DNA of 64,000 nucleotides from Bugula neritina (GCA_964035545.1 OZ037766.1:414501-478500), one strand, 5' to 3'. Shown: positions 25,701 to 48,250, counted from the stretch's first letter. The notes: generated by a model from the sequence alone, not told the origin. Translations and numbers: made by a program.

Positions 25701-28586
25701 TATCAGTATGACCAGGTGCAATATGCAGCTGGTCATTCATCATACACTAAGCTGCTATTTATAGCAATGAAACTCATCAGAAACAGAGTTTATATTTTAA
25801 AACTTGGTTAGAATTTACTAAATCAATAACCAGAATAAAGTTGATGATAATAACAGCTGTTGGTAAAGTTAGACCCAGCAGTTATTTGGGAGTTTACAGT
25901 AAACCAATTGACAAGGAAGTGCCTGGATATATTTAGCATATCCTGTATAGAGAGTTGTGTCCTCTTCACAGTGTAATAGAGTAACCATGAGGTCTACAAA
26001 CTGTGCTGCTGGTAAGGCAGCATTACGTGTAGGAACTCAGGTAATTACTCGCAACTGTTACAATACTAAGTTCAAGGTTAAACTCAACAGGTTCCAGTAT
26101 TCAGTAGATACGACACTGTGGGGTATAAACAGACTGGTGAGTCATAATTAATTACTTTCTACAAGGAAGTGAGATCAGTTCCAGAAAGTTCTGGAGGGAG
26201 TTTCAGGGAGTTCCTGTTGGCGTGGAAACAGCCTAACAAGGAGGTTGGAAGGAGAAATGGGCCAGCACACCTGGCGTAGGTCCTAATGAGTCAACTGAGA
26301 CGAGATGTGGGCACTAACCTAGCGTCACTGAGTCCAGCTCTGACAGTTCTATGAACTTAATACAGGAAACAGACTGTAGGTATTGTAATCCTGCTGACAC
26401 TGCTTGTTTGATGCTCCAGCGACTGTAACCTACAGAGGAGACGGGTAGAGTGTGACACTCACTGTACATGTTACTACAGAGTAACAGCACAGTAGTGTAG
26501 GGAGTACCTGTGGTGTACGTATCCAGGTCTATGTAGTACGGCACTATACCATGTGGCCACATATTCCTTCCTCGTACAGCAGAGAGCCGAACTTGTCTCT
26601 TCTGTCGACTGGGCTACAGAGAGACCAAAGACAAAGGTAGCATGTAGCTGGTTTCAGATCCTTACATGTGGCAGTCTTATAAACTTAAGTCTTTCTTTAA
26701 GTGAAACAAATCATAGAAAAATATCTGGTTTATATAAGTTCTTCTTGTGACTTCCTGTAAGGAAACCTGAGTTATTTAGAACCTGTCTATTTCTTCTACT
26801 AATATCTGTGTTAATACTCAATGTTAACATCTATATTATCTGCGGGTGTATTTAGTATGAACATGATATAATATATAACATACTGCTGTAGACATCAAGT
26901 AAACTATATAATATATAACGGAATACTGCTGTAGACATCAAGTGAATTATTTTACCTTAAGAGGTTTTGTGGACTCAATTTCATCCGAAGCATACGTCTG
27001 CTGCTCAACTTCCTGTTTGATGCTGGTCAGTCTACTGTAGGCGTCCTTAGAGAGAGGCTAGACGAGAGAAGAGAACATAACTCTACCTGTACAGTATATA
27101 ACTCTACCTGTACAGTATATAACTCTACCTGTACAGTATATTACTCTACCTGTACAGTATACAACTCTACCTGTACAGTATACAACTCTACCTGTACAGT
27201 ATACAACTCTACCTGTACAGTATATAACTCTACCTGTACACTATATAACTCTACCTGTACAGTATATAACTCTACCTGCACAGTATATAACTTTACCTGT
27301 ACAGTATATAACTCTACCTGGACAACCTGGTTGGTGTTTAAATAGACATCCTGTCTGCTTTTCCTGAAACTTTCAACTCTGAATTCTAAATCCTCATAGA
27401 GGAGGGGCGGAGCTTGTGTCTGCAGAAGTATTACATCACAATTTGGTTAATTGTTATTATATAATTCAGTGTAATATATTATATTATATTATATCATACT
27501 ATATACAATACAATGTAATATATAATAATGTATTATATAATATACCATACAGTGTAATATACAATACGATATGAAACGTTACAATAGGTTACTATACATA
27601 ATATGATTACCTATACAAATTATATAATACGTATTATGTTTGAATAAATTATACGTAATAAAACAACATAATACAATAGCTATATTGAATTACAATATAA
27701 TATCAGTTTAGATAAATATAGTACAATATATTAAAATATAATGTATTATATAATAATTTTACATAAAACTTTAATTATATGTGCTTCTCTCAAAAATCTG
27801 ATTGCCCATCATGCATAGCACTAGAAGCATGTCAGTATAACACACTAAGACAGGTGAACAGGAAGTGAGATGTCACACCTGTGATATATTGCTCGTCAAT
27901 AGCTACCTCAGTACCTGTATTATAGGCTAACACCATATTTCTCTCTCCTAATTACAGCCATTATATCACAATCATTCACACAGTCTTCTATACTAGGTTA
28001 GGCAGAGTATTCTTAGTGAAAAACTGCATATTATGCAATTTTGCTCATCTTAAAATCACCACCATACAAAACAGCGTTAACCTATTCTACTGGTTATTTT
28101 CTACATGTTCTACTAGTAATTTTAAATTCTCCAAAACCATAAAAATAAAAGAAATTCAACTACATATTTAGAAATATTAAATCTATGTTTTATGAAACCA
28201 CTTGCCTACCAAAACATAAATAATAAGTTATATAACAAGCTTTGGGAGAAGAAGCAATGTTACAGTTTACACAGAAATACTTTCAAGATAAGAGTAAAGC
28301 TGCAAACTACTAATAACTATGACTTTTAACTAGGAGTAATAACTATGATTAATAATTAGGAGCAATAACTAGGAGTAATATCTAGAATTGTGACTATCAA
28401 CCATGACTAATAATTACTAATAACGGTGACTAATAACTATATCTATTAACTATAACTATTAGTTATGACTAATGAATATATCTGTAACTAATAACTATGT
28501 ATGACTCGCACCTTGCTAGCTGACCCTGTGATAAGACAGTAGAGAAAGGCAGCTAATAGACAAACCCTCTGGTCTGAGATATCCAT
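13769..28586 (-). CDS. Secreted astacin metalloprotease with EGF, CUB and MAM domains, 17 exons
   Basis: Exons (transcription order): 28586-28512, 27419-27318, 27057-26956, 26613-26508, 26429-26319, 25427-25291, 19190-19109, 18909-18812, 18525-18411, 17660-17425, 17155-17037, 16333-16206, 15745-15689, 15420-15302, 14852-14699, 14220-14033, 13864-13769. All phases agree: 674 residues. Signal peptide 1-~23; propeptide to the furin-type RQKR (96-99), with no FxGD aspartate switch seen. The catalytic domain begins RNMWPHGIVPY; zinc site HEFGHVLGVTHE (His217, Glu218, His221, His227); the Met-turn position reads SSIQHY, with Gln271 instead of Met. An EGF module (from ~310), a CUB domain (CGGVVYLTG.. 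to ..GVEIRVQM), a short Cys-rich linker (DSCRDCYGAPC) and a MAM domain (MKCGFEEG.. CLRFWLYM.. LGVDLIEW) follow. Predicted to be secreted and proteolytically activated. The exon 15 acceptor is the least certain. Five arrays contact splice junctions. Confidence 0.88.
15010..15301. repeat. 22-bp minisatellite starting at the exon 14 donor (astacin)
   Basis: On the gene strand exon 14 ends GGGAG and the intron opens gtgagtagtagtagtac; the array then repeats gtgagtagtactagtagtta. Most units thus restore gtgagtag, the donor sequence. Confidence 0.88.
16440..17036. repeat. 43-bp minisatellite, about 14-15 units, starting at the exon 11 donor (astacin)
   Basis: Exon 11 ends at 17037 (AGGGA) and the intron opens gtatgtagtacag. 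Each unit on the gene strand contains taggga or tagggag followed by tatgtagtacaggtttat, so the exon-end/donor junction is regenerated in every unit, as is an AG|GT dinucleotide pair. Confidence 0.9.
18020..18215. repeat. Pentanucleotide repeat with ordered variant blocks
   Basis: On the plus strand CAGTG units give way to CAGCG, then CAGCA, then CAGTA mixed with CAATA. It sits in the astacin intron between exons 10 and 9. The blocks suggest successive local expansions of single mutant units. Confidence 0.92.
18236..18410. repeat. 21-bp minisatellite, about 8-9 units, starting at the exon 9 donor (astacin)
   Basis: Exon 9 ends TGCTCTG at 18411 and the intron starts gttagtttctc. Each unit on the gene strand reads ttctctg|gttagt with small changes, so the junction is copied in each unit. 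The array is stop-free in several frames, which creates spurious ORFs. Confidence 0.92.
19201..25275. repeat. Giant ~6 kb minisatellite (19-bp and 13-bp units) in one astacin intron
   Basis: More than 300 units of tatgagaagagagtacaag/cagg, with shorter tatgagaagagag variants, fill the intron between exons 6 and 7. It begins ~16 bp after the exon 6 donor and ends ~10 bp before the exon 7 acceptor. On the gene strand it is pyrimidine-rich and, as far as I can read, has no AG dinucleotide. It has no stop in any minus-strand frame, so three >2000-codon spurious ORFs result. Confidence 0.97.
27080..27317. repeat. 21-bp minisatellite, about 11 units, starting at the exon 2 donor (astacin)
   Basis: Exon 2 ends GTTGTCCAG at 27318 and the intron opens gtagagttatatac. 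Each unit on the gene strand reads tactgtacag|gtagagtta, recreating CAG|gtagag. The array continues to within ~25 bp of exon 3. Confidence 0.92.
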
Positions 28587-29182
28587 CAGCAGGTAATACT
28601 GGCTACTCGACCTCTACAAGAGTGTTTATTCTGAATGAGTGATGGTATACGTTAGATATCAAATAGTTTGAGAGTTTAGTGTTTAAATATATATTAGTTA
28701 CTTTTCCATCAAACATTATCTACTCAAATAATGTCTGCTCGAACTTATTTCTTTGGGATAAACTAGAAATTCTACAACTAAAACTTGTAGGTACATTACC
28801 CAAACGCTGATGAATTTTCTAAAAACCTGTAACAGAAATGTTTGGCAGATGTCAAGTGAAAATTACCAGGTAGAAGGTTCTCAGAGAGCTGAAATAAATC
28901 ACTCGGCCTTCACAGGAAGAGAGAGACAGGCGGAATGTGTGTTATTTTACCTCCTTGTGTAAAACATGCATGACATTGGTATGAGGACTTTGCAAGCCTT
29001 GGAGAGAGAATATCTTTCTTGTTTATAAATATTCAAAGGAAATAATTTCTCTACAAAACAAATTCTCTGTGGAATAAAAGCAAAACTTTGTTAACTCTAG
29101 AATAAAAGTTAAAAATTCATCCTAAATGTTTATGAGTAGAGGCAGCGGGTAGTAAGAAATGAGACAAAGGAGAAATAATATA

Positions 29183-29596
29183 TGGGTCATTTTTCTTGAT
29201 TGAGCACACACTGGAAATCTCCCGTTTTTATCTATTTTTTACAATTAGCTGCTAATAAACATGGGTTTTTGCCCAAAACTAGTAAAATATCAATAAACAC
29301 ACCTAAATAATCAAGGTTCTTAATTTTGCTTGATTTCCATGTTTTTTCCTAATTATTCAGCTACTTTTAAATTCATAAAGTTATGGTTTTTTCATAACAC
29401 TCTGCAATCAAAAGTAGCTGAATAATTAGAAAAAAACATGGGAAATCAAGCAAAATTAAGAACCTTGATTATTTAGGTGTGTTCATTGATATTTTACTAG
29501 TTTCGGGCGAAAACCCATGTTTATTAGCAGCTAATTGTAAAAAAAAGCTAAAAACTGGAGATTTCCAGTGTGTACTAAATTAAGAAAAATGACCCA
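29183..29596. mobile_element. Foldback MITE with TA target duplication (Tc1/mariner/pogo-type)
   Basis: Two arms of about 186 bp (29183-29368 and 29410-29596) are near-perfect inverted repeats separated by a ~41-bp loop. The termini read TGGGTCATTTTTCTT and AAGAAAAATGACCCA, flanked on both sides by TA (29181-29182 and 29597-29598). A TA duplication and no coding capacity fit a non-autonomous Tc1/mariner-superfamily element, which includes pogo. The near identity of the arms suggests a recent insertion. Confidence 0.85.
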
Positions 29597-30717
29597 TATT
29601 CACTCATAAGTATGTATAGTGCAGTATAAATACCTCCATAAATGTGAAAATAGAGATATAAGTAATACACTTACCTTAATAAGTTAACTAGAATAACATT
29701 TAAACAAATAAACTGCAATCCAACAGCTGTTTATCCAATGAACCTCTCCAACACACATGGCCATCTAAACTGGAGTGTTGAGTATATGTGACATTAATAA
29801 CTTGCAGGTATTCTCATTTACATATATCCCTCTAACAGTGCCAAATAAAACTGTAATATCAGTGTGATTTCACCGTCAACTTTGTGCAGGGTAGCTAGGT
29901 AATAATGGAGATGTAGAGGAAGCGGGTAGAGAGGTGTGATGTGGAGAATCAACTGTCTAATGCCGGAATGGATGTGCAGGAATGTGACTGGGAAATCATG
30001 ACTAACATCTGGAACCCAAGTAGGGCTGTGACAGTCTTGAGAAGATGGAAGATACCAGTAATGAAGCTAGTTTAGTATTTCAGTCTATTGTGTACTAACT
30101 TCCTGTCTCTTAGGCACACAAGTTACAACGTATTAAATGCGTCTAGCCAACAACAGTGCTGTGTACTTTGAGTTTGTGTGGAGCAGTTGAGAAAAGACTG
30201 AGGACCAGAAGTACTGATAGCCTGTGTAACTAGACCAAGGAAAGGGCTAACTGTTGAGAATAGAGCAGGTGAATACAGACAGAGAGGCCACAATACTTGT
30301 TATGAGGTATAATACTAGCTAAACCCTAACGTGCAGTGCAAGGTTGTGAGTTATCATTCCTTGTGACACACAACAGAAAACCAACACACGGTTCTTTGCA
30401 TGTAATAAACTAGAACTAACACACACCTTTATTCTCACAATATATTTTGTTAGAACTTGGAAATGACATAATTTGAGAGAAAAACTAAATGGAGTTACAA
30501 TTTTCAATCTCAGCAATTCTTAGTTTTGGGTAATCATACCAAGAGTTCAGAAATCCTATAATTTTCAAAAATAAAGTAAATTTCAAAATTCAGATTGAAA
30601 TAGAGAAATTATACTTTTTTTGAGTGGTAAAGCAAAAACCAAATGAAAGCAGATTTTACCAGAGTACCAAGTTATTAGTTCTGCCCAGAAGTAATGCTGA
30701 GATTAAGTGATTCAGTT

Positions 30718-30860
30718 GTACCCTAGGGTAGGGTGTGTACCCTAGTGTAGGGTTTGTACCCTAGTGAGGGGTATGTACCCTAGTGTAGGGTTTGTACCCT
30801 AGTGTAGAGTTTGTACCCTAGTGAGGGGTGTGTACCCTAGTGAGGGGTGTGTACCCTAGT
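30718..30860. repeat. 20-bp minisatellite, about 7 units
   Basis: Unit taccctagtgtagggtttgg-like (tgtaccctagtgaggggt variants). Intergenic. Confidence 0.88.
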
Positions 30861-31176
30861 GTGGACACACCAATATGAGATGGCAGTATTGATTAAACTA
30901 ATATATACAAACACAATGACTTGCTCTAAATATCCCCCTAGTGGGTAGTCAATAAACCAGCTGAATGTTTACAGAGTTGATTCAGTAAGAGTTGTCACAT
31001 TCCTGTCACAACTCAGCTGTCACAAGTACATTTCTTATAACTTCACTTACTACTACTGCAGGCTGCTAATTTATAGTAAGTAATCTTTGCGCCTTTACTT
31101 TGAGAGTTGGGCGGAGTTAGATGTAGGTCAGCATGGAAATGGGTGGAGTTAACGTAGAACAGACACAAAGCCGGTC

Positions 31177-33421
31177 TCAAGATGGCGGCTGGTCATGCAG
31201 TCGAAATATATGTATATGTATATCGTCACTACTGTACACAGGATGTTGAAGGATTGTGGGTATCCTCGTCACTCTGAAGTATTTACTAACCTCCTGCAGA
31301 CAAGAGCAAGCAAGATAGAACACAGTCTATGAGATAGTATAGATAATACATAGTCTATGAGATAATATAGATGGAACACAGTCTATGAGATAATATAGAT
31401 AGAATACAGTCTATGAGATAGTATATATAAACGAGATAACTTGAAAAGGTTTAATTTTAATCACAGGGAATACTGAAGCCACTAAGTTACTAGAGTTGTC
31501 TGCCCACAGAAAGCGTGGAGATTTTCTCAACTGAGTGGAATGTCAGCTGATAGGTAAGTAAGTTAGATAGTGGAGTCTCTGTAGTCTCTGTAGACGATAG
31601 TCAACACGTACCTCAAAGAACTGCTTCTGGAGGCGGGGCTTATTGTCAGTGGTTCTGTGTTCATGACAGCATATGATAAGGGTATCTTGGGATGAGACGG
31701 ATACCATGGTTTTCACAAGCGGCTCCAACGACTGGCAGAAAGAGAGGAGTGTAGTGAATACAGGGGGCAGAAAGAGAGGAGTGTAGTGAAGACAGGGGGC
31801 AGAAAGAGAGGAGTGTAGTGAATACAGGGGGCAGAAAGAGAGGAGTGTAGTGAATACAGGGGGCAGAAAGAGAGGAGTGTAGTGAAGACAGGGGGCAGAA
31901 AGAGAGGAGTGTAGTGAATACAGGGGGCAGAAAGAGAGGAGTGTAGTGAATACAGGGGGCAGAAAGAGAGGAGTGTAGTGAATACAGGGGGCAGAAAGAG
32001 AGGAGTGTAGTGAATACAGGGGGCAGAAAGAGAGGAGTGTAGTGAATACATGGGGCAGAAAGAGAGGAGTGTAGTGAATACAGGGAGCAGAGAGACAGGG
32101 GTATAGTGAACACATGGGGCAAAAAAAGAGTGGATTGAATACAGGGTGAGACTAATTAAGCAAGAGGCACCAGAAGTAAAAAGTTGCCAAAGGAAACATT
32201 GTGTGCACAAAATGAAAAGAGAAATGGAACAGATACCAAGCTAAAATCAACAATACATAAAATAATACCTGCTGTATAAGGGCCACATACTCAGACTATA
32301 CTCTGTTACAGTAGCAACAATTTACCAACTCAAAGATCCTAGTCACAAATATTATGCTAATAAAACCTAGAGTATAACACTAATGCTACCCTGGGAAGGG
32401 AAGACAACTTCCAGCTAAACAGAGAATAACTTGGACTAATAAGGAACACTGACAAGGTGGATGTATAAATACCTCCTCATAGTATATGCAGTCTGCTAGC
32501 AAAATCAGACTGGGTTTAGGACAATCAGGAGTGAGGGTGGGGAGAGTGAGGGTGGGGAGAGAGACGCCCCAAACCAGCTCCAATGCGTGACAGACACCTT
32601 GTTTCTGCTGGATGACCTTGACATTGCTGTCTATGTTATGTTTCATCAGGTCTATGAACTCTGGTAGATCTGTTACTGTCACTTGAGCTCTGCAACGTAA
32701 AGTTACTGGCTGTGATAGTAGTACAAACTGAAGACATCATTGGCAGAAGTTGTCTTCTATGAAGATGTGATAGATAGTAGTAGTTCCTACCAATAGCATC
32801 GTAGTAAATTGAAGACAAGACAATACCAAAACTTCCCAAAAAGGCAACCTAAAGACTATTGAGTAAAGATTAAATAGAAAACAAGCAAAATATGATTTAA
32901 CACACTTTTAATAAAAAATAAATAAAATTGCTAGAATAATTAATAAATATACTTATAGCCAGCTAAACACAATGAGGTGCTAGTGTTACATGATACTTCA
33001 TGCTAGACTACAACACTACACTACAACACTACACTACAACACTACACTACACTACAACATCACACACTCACACTATTTAAGAGAAAGTCAAAAGAAACAC
33101 TGAAATCATGTCTCACCCTATCGCTGCCGCAACCAGCCCCACGTAACCAGTGCCAGCGCCAAGTTCCAGCACACTCAGCTTTCCTTCGTTACACGCGCTA
33201 ACTCGCTGGCGCAGACATTGCACTGCTGCCGCTGGGTCATCAAACGTTGACCCCTCGTGAGAAACGCCGGAGAGATGCTCGTAGAACTTAGCTAAGACAA
33301 TGGCAGCGTCCCACACGACACATCCGACATCTCCCACCTCTGACTGGTACACTCTCATCACTCTCCCATCATCTAGCTCTGTCTCCCTCGGATACAGCTT
33401 GTCTGTATCAAACATCTGCAT
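31177..33421 (-). CDS. VCPKMT: VCP lysine methyltransferase (METTL21D family), 4 exons
   Basis: Exons 33421-33117, 32689-32473, 31731-31612 and 31293-31177 join in phase to 252 residues (human protein ~229). A seven-beta-strand SAM-dependent methyltransferase. Visible family motifs: VGCVVWDAAIVL near the N terminus, the SAM-binding LELGAGTGYVGL, VTVTDLPEF, LLADCIYYEE (the ADxxYxE-type substrate/catalytic motif), SLEPLVKT, IICCHEHRT and the C-terminal SSDDIHIHIF. In vertebrates VCPKMT trimethylates a lysine of the AAA-ATPase VCP/p97; the same activity is inferred here from strong motif conservation. The start at 33421 is the first ATG in frame; another Met follows two codons later. The introns hold a ~40-bp repeat (31.3-31.4 kb) and a 32-bp array abutting the exon 3 acceptor. 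Confidence 0.93.
31311..31425. repeat. Short minisatellite in VCPKMT intron 3
   Basis: Three to four copies of acacagtctatgagata with atatagata spacer variants. No splice-site resemblance seen. Confidence 0.75.
31733..32110. repeat. 32-bp minisatellite, about 12 units, abutting the exon 3 acceptor (VCPKMT)
   Basis: On the gene strand each unit includes cactcctctctttctgcccc; the last unit becomes ctctctttctgccag, the exon 3 acceptor itself (exon starts 31731). The array is pyrimidine-rich and free of AG on the gene strand up to the acceptor. Confidence 0.93.
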
Positions 33422-34962
33422 ATTCTCTGTGGCATGTGTCAGCAGGTGCTTTGGAAGGTGTCAGTACAATTCATATTGCTATAACACAAATATCTGAGTA
33501 TAAAAAGCAAGTGCTTCAAAAATGCTGAGGGAATGACACTTTTACTTTACAATATATTATAATATAATATAATAGATCTAAGGATAAAAATGTAAACTAA
33601 TTAACAGTTTAGAATCATATGTAGCTCCCCATATTCAACAGCTTAAACTAAACTAGTAACTTAATTTTAATTGTTTCAAAAAAATACTGGCATATAAATA
33701 AATTTTTCAAGTAATAATTTTTATTACTCATGGAATCATGAAAAGATTTTAGTTAAAGTTCAACTATTTATGATAAAAAAAAATTGATTAAAACTAAAAT
33801 AATATTAAATGTAATTAAATTATTAAGTCTGACAATCATTAGTTATATTCATTAAAAGAATTAAACTTAAAGGCAAATGTTGTCTACATAAAATGTAAGT
33901 CTGAATACAAACTCAAAGAGTATTACAACAGGAAACATTATTAGAAAAATTAGTTGTATTTTTCGAAGAAGGTGAAGCAAGATACTAATTTCAACATATA
34001 TATTCATAGCTTATAACTGTTAGTATTACTTATTAGTATCAGTATGACGACAATTTTACTCTTAGGGCCATACTGATAGTCATAGTGATACAGCATAGTC
34101 AGATAAACTTAAACTTAAAGTCAGTATGAGTATGAGTATATCAATATGACTATCACTATCAGTATAGACATAGTTAATTACTAATAGTTAATATCGATAG
34201 CATAACAATCACCATTACTATTAGTATTTTTATTACTACTAGTACTGTACTAGTATTACTATTACTATTACTATTAGTATTACTATTACTAATAGTATTA
34301 GTATTAGTATAAGTATTACATTTACGGACGTTGGAAGTTGGAGCGAGTCTAATCTAAATCTTATACTATTACTATTAGTAATAGTATTCTATTCAATTTC
34401 ATATTGAAAGTGATATTCATATTTATATTGTAATACTAATACTTACACTAATTTAGTGACTAATTGAATTTAATGTTAAACTTAAACTTAATTATTATTA
34501 TAATATTTTTACTTGCGGTGAAACTCGAATTTTGGATAGTAAACTAAAGTTAAAGTCAAGTTATTTTAAAGATTACAAATATGGTAAACACTCTTTCAAT
34601 CTCAAAGCGAATTTAGAGTTTTTACAAAACTAAATGATTTAGTTTTGCATGTTATTATGTCCGAGTCAGGTTAACTTTGTGTTTGAATCGTCTTGCAAGC
34701 CTAATGTGACCGGAAGCAGCGATAAAGCAAAAGTAGTGGAATCAGTACACTTTACCCAAAACTCTTTAGCTCAGGGATCAGCTAATTTTAACCTCGACGC
34801 CCAGATAACCCCGACTTTGTACACCTATAAAAGATCTTTATTCAGCTCATGAGTTAAATTGTTAGAATTGGGTGTAAATTGTAATCCAATTTAGTGCAGT
34901 TGATTTAACTAAAGTAAAGTAAAACCAAATTCTGCGGTTGAATCTCTAAACATTGTCTACAT
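33422..34962. other. Intergenic region between VCPKMT 5' end and the hAT MITE
   Basis: AT-rich; ATTAGT/ATTACT simple repeat at about 34195-34395. No exon or RNA gene recognised. The VCPKMT promoter is expected just right of 33421 but has no obvious motif. Confidence 0.5.
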
Positions 34963-35306
34963 CAGGGGTGTCCAACCTTTTTAGACCGACGGCCATTGAA
35001 AGAGAATATTTCATGGCTAGGGCCACATAGAAAGCTTGAGCTTGAGCTGGAGGCCACAGCATCAGTACTTTTTAAATTACGTTATTCCAAATTCTCATGA
35101 AACATTACACAATAATGTCCAAATAATTACTGCAGACTGCATGCTTTGTAGCATGTATAGAAATAAGACATTTAAAAGGTGTTTTAATTATCACTCTAAT
35201 TCACGTGTGCATGCGAAAACTAATTGTAGTTTTATGCTTTGGAGGACCACATAAATGTGGGCTGGGGGCCACATTTGGCCCTGGGGCCGCCTGTTGGACA
35301 GCCCTG
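34963..35306. mobile_element. hAT-superfamily MITE, 344 bp, with 8-bp target duplication
   Basis: Termini read CAGGGGTGTCCAAC and GTTGGACAGCCCTG (inverse complements with one mismatch). The element is flanked by identical 8-bp copies of gtctacat at 34955-34962 and 35307-35314, the hallmark of hAT insertion. Sub-terminal GGCC-rich segments (ggccacatttggccctgggg) match the general style of hAT non-autonomous elements. No transposase coding region. The intact target duplication argues for a relatively recent insertion. Confidence 0.9.
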
Positions 35307-35339
35307 GTCTACATTGTAACTCAATTTTAACTTTTTAGA

Positions 35340-35600
35340 GACGAAATAGACTTGGCTTAATGGGCGTGAGAGTATTAGCTTCTTTGTCCAATCAGCTAAG
35401 CATTGCGATTTAAGTTGACGAATTGAGCGCGCCAATAAAAATTGGGCGCGGTAAAAGCACGTGTTAGCGCGCACAAACCTCATCCCAAAAATAATACATA
35501 ATAATATAACAATGCAATAATTGTTTGGCATTTGTTAGTTGAACAACGTGAAATTTTGCAACGTTTATTCCTACTCAAAACACCAGAGCAAGTAGCTGCT
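35340..35600 (+). promoter_or_regulatory. Probable trehalase promoter / 5' UTR
   Basis: A locally GC- and CpG-richer stretch in AT-rich surroundings (gcgcgccaata, gggcgcggt, gcacgtgttagcgcgc) with CCAAT-like boxes (gtccaatcag, gccaataaaa) and a CACGTG E-box. It lies immediately upstream of the proposed first trehalase exon at 35601. No start site was determined; called from composition and position. Confidence 0.45.
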
Positions 35601-46592
<10,992 letters not shown>

Positions 46593-46869
46593 CTCGTCTG
46601 CTCTGTCTCACGTCTGCTTCTCACGTCTGCTACTATATGGTGGATGCCTGAAACTTTATACACACCAAGTGCTAGTATAGCCGATTTTCTTATATCCTCA
46701 AAACGAGGCTCTGTTTACCCAGCTCAGTTTTCTTAGTTGATGAAGTTTTGAAATCTCCCATCTTGTTCTCTATATTTTTATATAATTTATGGTTTTATTC
46801 AGAGTTGTTATGGCCACTGCTCTTAATAATTGATATCACATTACCAAATAATTTTCTCTATTTCAACTT

Positions 46870-47000
46870 TTCTTATATATTATACTCCTCTACAGTTATA
46901 CTCAAAGTGTACTTATATATGTTATACTCCTCTACAGCTTTACTCAAAGTGTACTTATATATGTTATACTCCTCTACAGCTATACTCAAAGTGTACTTAT
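46870..47000. repeat. 42-bp minisatellite, 3 units, 3' of trehalase
   Basis: Unit includes tatactcctctacagctata and tcaaagtgtacttatatatg. It lies ~280 nt after the stop, in the likely 3' UTR. Each unit contains a pyrimidine tract followed by acag. Confidence 0.88.
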
Positions 47001-48240
47001 TACCCTTTCAGTCTATTTCAGTCTATTCTATAGCAATCCTAACTTTATTTAGCAGATGAGTAATAAAGTTATTTCCTGAGTCATGTTTTTTCATATTTTA
47101 CTTTACATATAGATGCTATCAATCTATGCTATGTAGGTTCAGTACTTTGTCGGCTCACAGCTCACATGAGCAACAGGAAGTACTTTGGGATTGTCCAATA
47201 AAACTTCTTTTTGTTGGATAAGAAAATCACCAATATACTCAGAGTACTCAGTTGTGCTCTTCTCTACTAGGAAATCCTTCCCATGTACAGATTTAGTAGC
47301 AGCTGTAGACTTTGACCGTATCAACCATGTCACAATTATTATGCAAATGCATGTTATTGTACGAAGTGCTGAATATTTAGATTGACTTGGCGAGCAACCA
47401 GCTAGTAAACTTCCTGTTTTGCTAGAGTATTTCTAGCCCCAGTTCTGAGCCGCTCTCTGGGCACGTACTAAACATGTAGGGCTGCAAGATCATAATAACA
47501 GCTTCTCCCATTCTATACAATACAAGGTGAAGGTGAAGAAACACCTATAATGCTATTATGAGTTGTATATTTGTGACTGAGTTGTGGTTGGTTAAGCCTC
47601 ACAAATAGTAAGAAACGTAATTCGCCATTAGTTATTCTATATCTGTCGCAGTTTAATCTGTCATAGAGATTGCTTCACAGTTTCAAAAGAGCTGCTGTTG
47701 CTAATGGCAATCAAAATGATTGATTATAGGGAAACTTCTTAATCAACAAATTGGGACATTAAAACGTTTTTGCCGATCCTTTATAAGTTACTGCGCTATT
47801 TCGCTATTTCTTTGATGTGTTTTTCAACAGTTTCCAAAATTTTTCGAATATTTTTAATATTTGTAGCTCTCAATTACATCTAAAATTTCTTTCATCAGCT
47901 CCTAAAATCCACAGTTCCTAATTTGGCCTATGATTGAGTATCTTTGAGTTTTAACCATGAGCTAACATTCTGATTCATTAGTAGGAGAGAGCAGATCATA
48001 CAAACAAGCATAATTGCTGAATTAGCACATATTCCTTACACATCCAGTCACTCTCACTCCACCATAAACAAACATACTGTTAGCCCATCCTGGTTCACCG
48101 AACCGTGACGTTGTAACAGGATTAGCTTGAACAATAGATATTAAAAGGCCCCAATCGTTACGTCACAATTGTAGTGAAATGAGGTAAAACGAAGTTGATT
48201 TGAAGGGTGATTAAATGGGATAATGCAATGCTTGACGTTC
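47001..48240. other. Intergenic region between trehalase and the decarboxylase
   Basis: No exon or RNA gene recognised. AATAAA-type signals (agtaataaagtt near 47060) could serve the trehalase 3' end. Confidence 0.45.
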
Positions 48241-48250
48241 TACTTGGGAC

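Larger units (their letters stand above)
28587..31176. other. Intergenic region between the astacin 5' end and VCPKMT 3' end
   Basis: Contains the foldback element at 29183-29596 and a 20-bp minisatellite at 30718-30860. No further exons recognised. A minus-strand promoter for the astacin gene must lie near its left side, but no clear TATA box was seen. Confidence 0.5.

Noticed and set aside
34649-34852. 67-codon plus-strand ORF
   Set aside because: No recognisable domain, splice partner or promoter; likely chance.
35036-35254. ORF inside the hAT MITE
   Set aside because: Non-autonomous element sequence without transposase motifs.
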